Below are positions 62,882 to 64,000 of a stretch of 64,000 bases of DNA, in pieces. Under the pieces are notes generated by a model. It ran no database searches. It had not been told where the DNA came from and worked only from the letters and a program-made list of their open reading frames with translations. Both the position numbers and the translations under genes were made by a program. The stretch is from Mesostigma viride. Lineage: Eukaryota > Streptophyta > Mesostigmatophyceae > Mesostigmatales > Mesostigmataceae. Where the stretch lies: NCBI GenBank assembly GCA_009746045.1, contig RPFO01000296.1, forward strand, positions 2,018,564-2,082,563, read 5' to 3'. Numbering within the stretch: position 1 is the stretch's first letter; the number at the start of each line of letters is the position of its first letter.

Positions 62882-63103
62882 GGTCGAATCCCAAATTTCC
62901 CGAAGACCCGGCGCGGCGCCAGCCCAGACCGGCCGTACACCGGTGCCCTGCTGACGAGGCGGCGGATATTTGGGATCGCTGACTAGGAGATCTCGAGATC
63001 TCCAGATCCGGATATTTCGAGCCGACCGGACCCCCGGACCACGTGATATCTGGTGGCGGGGCGAGCGTCCCACCATTTCCCACGAGCACGAGACACAGGA
63101 GCC

Positions 63104-63652
63104 ATGGCTGGCAAGATGATCCGATCCGTCATGAGGGAGACTTCGCCCGAAACCACCATGTTCACGGCGAGCGACTACCGTTCCATCCGCGAAAAACTGG
63201 AGACCGTCTCCATAGGGGAGTGCGGGAACAAGAGGGTGAGGCCCTTCCAGCTGCCCTCGATAATCCGCAAGAGGAAGAAGCAGGAGACCCCGCCGGTCAC
63301 CAGGCCCCTGTTCTCCACCCCTGGCGTGGGGCACCTGGAAAATTCGTGGAAGTCCTCCTTGCCGGCGTCCGAAAACTCGTCACCCGAGGATTCGGAGCCG
63401 GCCCCCCTGTCCGACAGCCTGGTGGGCACTCCCGAGCTGGGGGAGTACAGCAAGATGACCTGGCGCGCGTTCGGGGACTTGCTCAACGGGATGGACTGCA
63501 GGGCCCTGTCCCGGCTGTCCGGGCGTTCGGAGTATCACGCTGTGGCGGTGTCCCTGGCGATGGGCCTTCAGGGGGTGTCCTACTGCTTCTCCGGCTGCCG
63601 CCTGTGCAATCGCAGTCCCCGGTGTTCGAAACGCACGGGGCTGGCAGACTGA
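63104..63652 (+). CDS. Unknown protein with basic patch and Cys-rich end
   Basis: 182 residues from MAGKMIRSVMRE; a further in-frame ATG (63053) lies upstream. A RKRKKQ stretch could be a nuclear signal. The middle is Ser/Pro/Glu-rich and disordered. The last ~60 residues look folded (MTWRAFGDLLNGMDCRALSRL) and end in CFSGCRLCNRSPRC, a possible metal site. No known family. Confidence 0.6.
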   Translation: MAGKMIRSVMRETSPETTMFTASDYRSIREKLETVSIGECGNKRVRPFQLPSIIRKRKKQETPPVTRPLFSTPGVGHLENSWKSSLPASENSSPEDSEPAPLSDSLVGTPELGEYSKMTWRAFGDLLNGMDCRALSRLSGRSEYHAVAVSLAMGLQGVSYCFSGCRLCNRSPRCSKRTGLAD

Positions 63653-63686
63653 TAAATTAATTCTGGCACACCAGTGTATGTAAAGG

Positions 63687-64000
63687 ATGGACTCTGTCAG
63701 CGGACAGCCGGCCGGCCAGCCGCCCAAACGGCATCCCGTCTTGAAGGACCCCGACAACTACCGCCCGCCACCCCCAACACGCCCCCACCCCAACTCGGCC
63801 CGATTCTGCGGTTCATCGTGTACGTCATAAAGCACTCCCCCATCGGCTGGTTCTTGACGTACGGCGTCTCCAATGACGGCTTTATCGCGCCGATCCAGAT
63901 GGCCTTCAGATTCAGCGTGTTGATGGCCGCGACCCTGGCCGTCGCGGTGTACTTCCTTGTCAAACGGTTCTCTCGCCCCGTCACGCTGGACTTCACGCCC
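63687..64000 (+). CDS. Partial, possibly frameshifted membrane-type gene at right edge
   Basis: From ATG at 63687 a Pro-rich frame (start MDSVSGQPAGQPPK) stops at 63828. From about 63785 onward another frame is open to the window edge and clearly protein-like, with two hydrophobic spans (FIVYVIKHSPIGWFLTYGV and FSVLMAATLAVAVYFLV) and no early ATG of its own. Runs of C between 63767 and 63791 are where a one- or two-base slip would join the two. Either a frameshift or sequencing error, or a different start, is possible. The family is not recognised. Confidence 0.4.

Larger units (their letters stand above)
62432..63103. other. Non-coding gap with repeats and hairpin
   Basis: Apart from the two decamer arrays and the hairpin at 62853, the gap shows GAGATCTCGAGATCTC (near 62998), an exact palindrome. 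No gene is supported. Confidence 0.6.

Noticed and set aside
62875-62895. tRNA gene, from a GGTCGAATCCC word resembling a T-loop
   Set aside because: No acceptor, D or anticodon arms can be formed around it.

Overview
The window reads as part of a GC-rich nucleocytoplasmic large DNA virus (phylum Nucleocytoviricota), or an integrated copy of one in a protist or algal genome. Hallmark genes support this: four double-jelly-roll major capsid protein (MCP) genes, an A32-type packaging ATPase, a VLTF3-like late transcription factor and PCNA. Genes are dense, intronless and on both strands, with AATAAA signals close behind stop codons and TATA-like boxes close ahead of starts. No rRNA, tRNA or CRISPR array was found. 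Host and family cannot be named from sequence alone; nothing points to a virus of people, animals or crops.

Layout. 1-8.4 kb: a truncated coiled-coil gene at the left edge, the VLTF3-like factor, a KilA/BRO-like gene with a decayed relative upstream, PCNA and a LysM protein. 8.4-21.8 kb: a capsid island with four MCP genes, a KilA-N/nuclease fusion and two long modular fibre-like genes of lower GC. 21.8-26.8 kb: a MYND-finger protein, a long KilA-like coiled-coil protein and repeat-rich gaps. 26.8-36.8 kb: a mostly minus-strand block with the packaging ATPase, a JAMM protease-like protein, a Rieske oxygenase and probable virion or membrane proteins. 36.8-40.4 kb: a 1185-residue DDE-transposase-like protein. 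40.4-48.7 kb: small membrane proteins and a second fibre cluster with LamG-like folds. 48.7-57.7 kb: a thermonuclease-like enzyme, a U-box-like protein, a stand-alone PD-(D/E)XK nuclease, two more KilA/BRO-like paralogs and small basic or membrane proteins. 57.7-64 kb: a zinc-finger protein, a silk-like Gly/Ala protein, then a repeat-rich tract with inverted repeats and decamer arrays, and a gene cut or frameshifted at the right edge.

Functionally the window is mainly a structural and morphogenesis region (capsid, fibres, membrane proteins, packaging) with late transcription, DNA-replication clamp and nuclease functions, plus accessory proteins that probably act on the host (MYND, JAMM, U-box-like, Rieske, KilA/BRO). 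The most unusual items are the giant DDE protein, the KilA-N/PD-(D/E)XK pair, the modular fibres, the silk-like protein, a dispersed hairpin family, a perfect 34-bp inverted repeat, and a decayed KilA/BRO fragment next to an intact copy.
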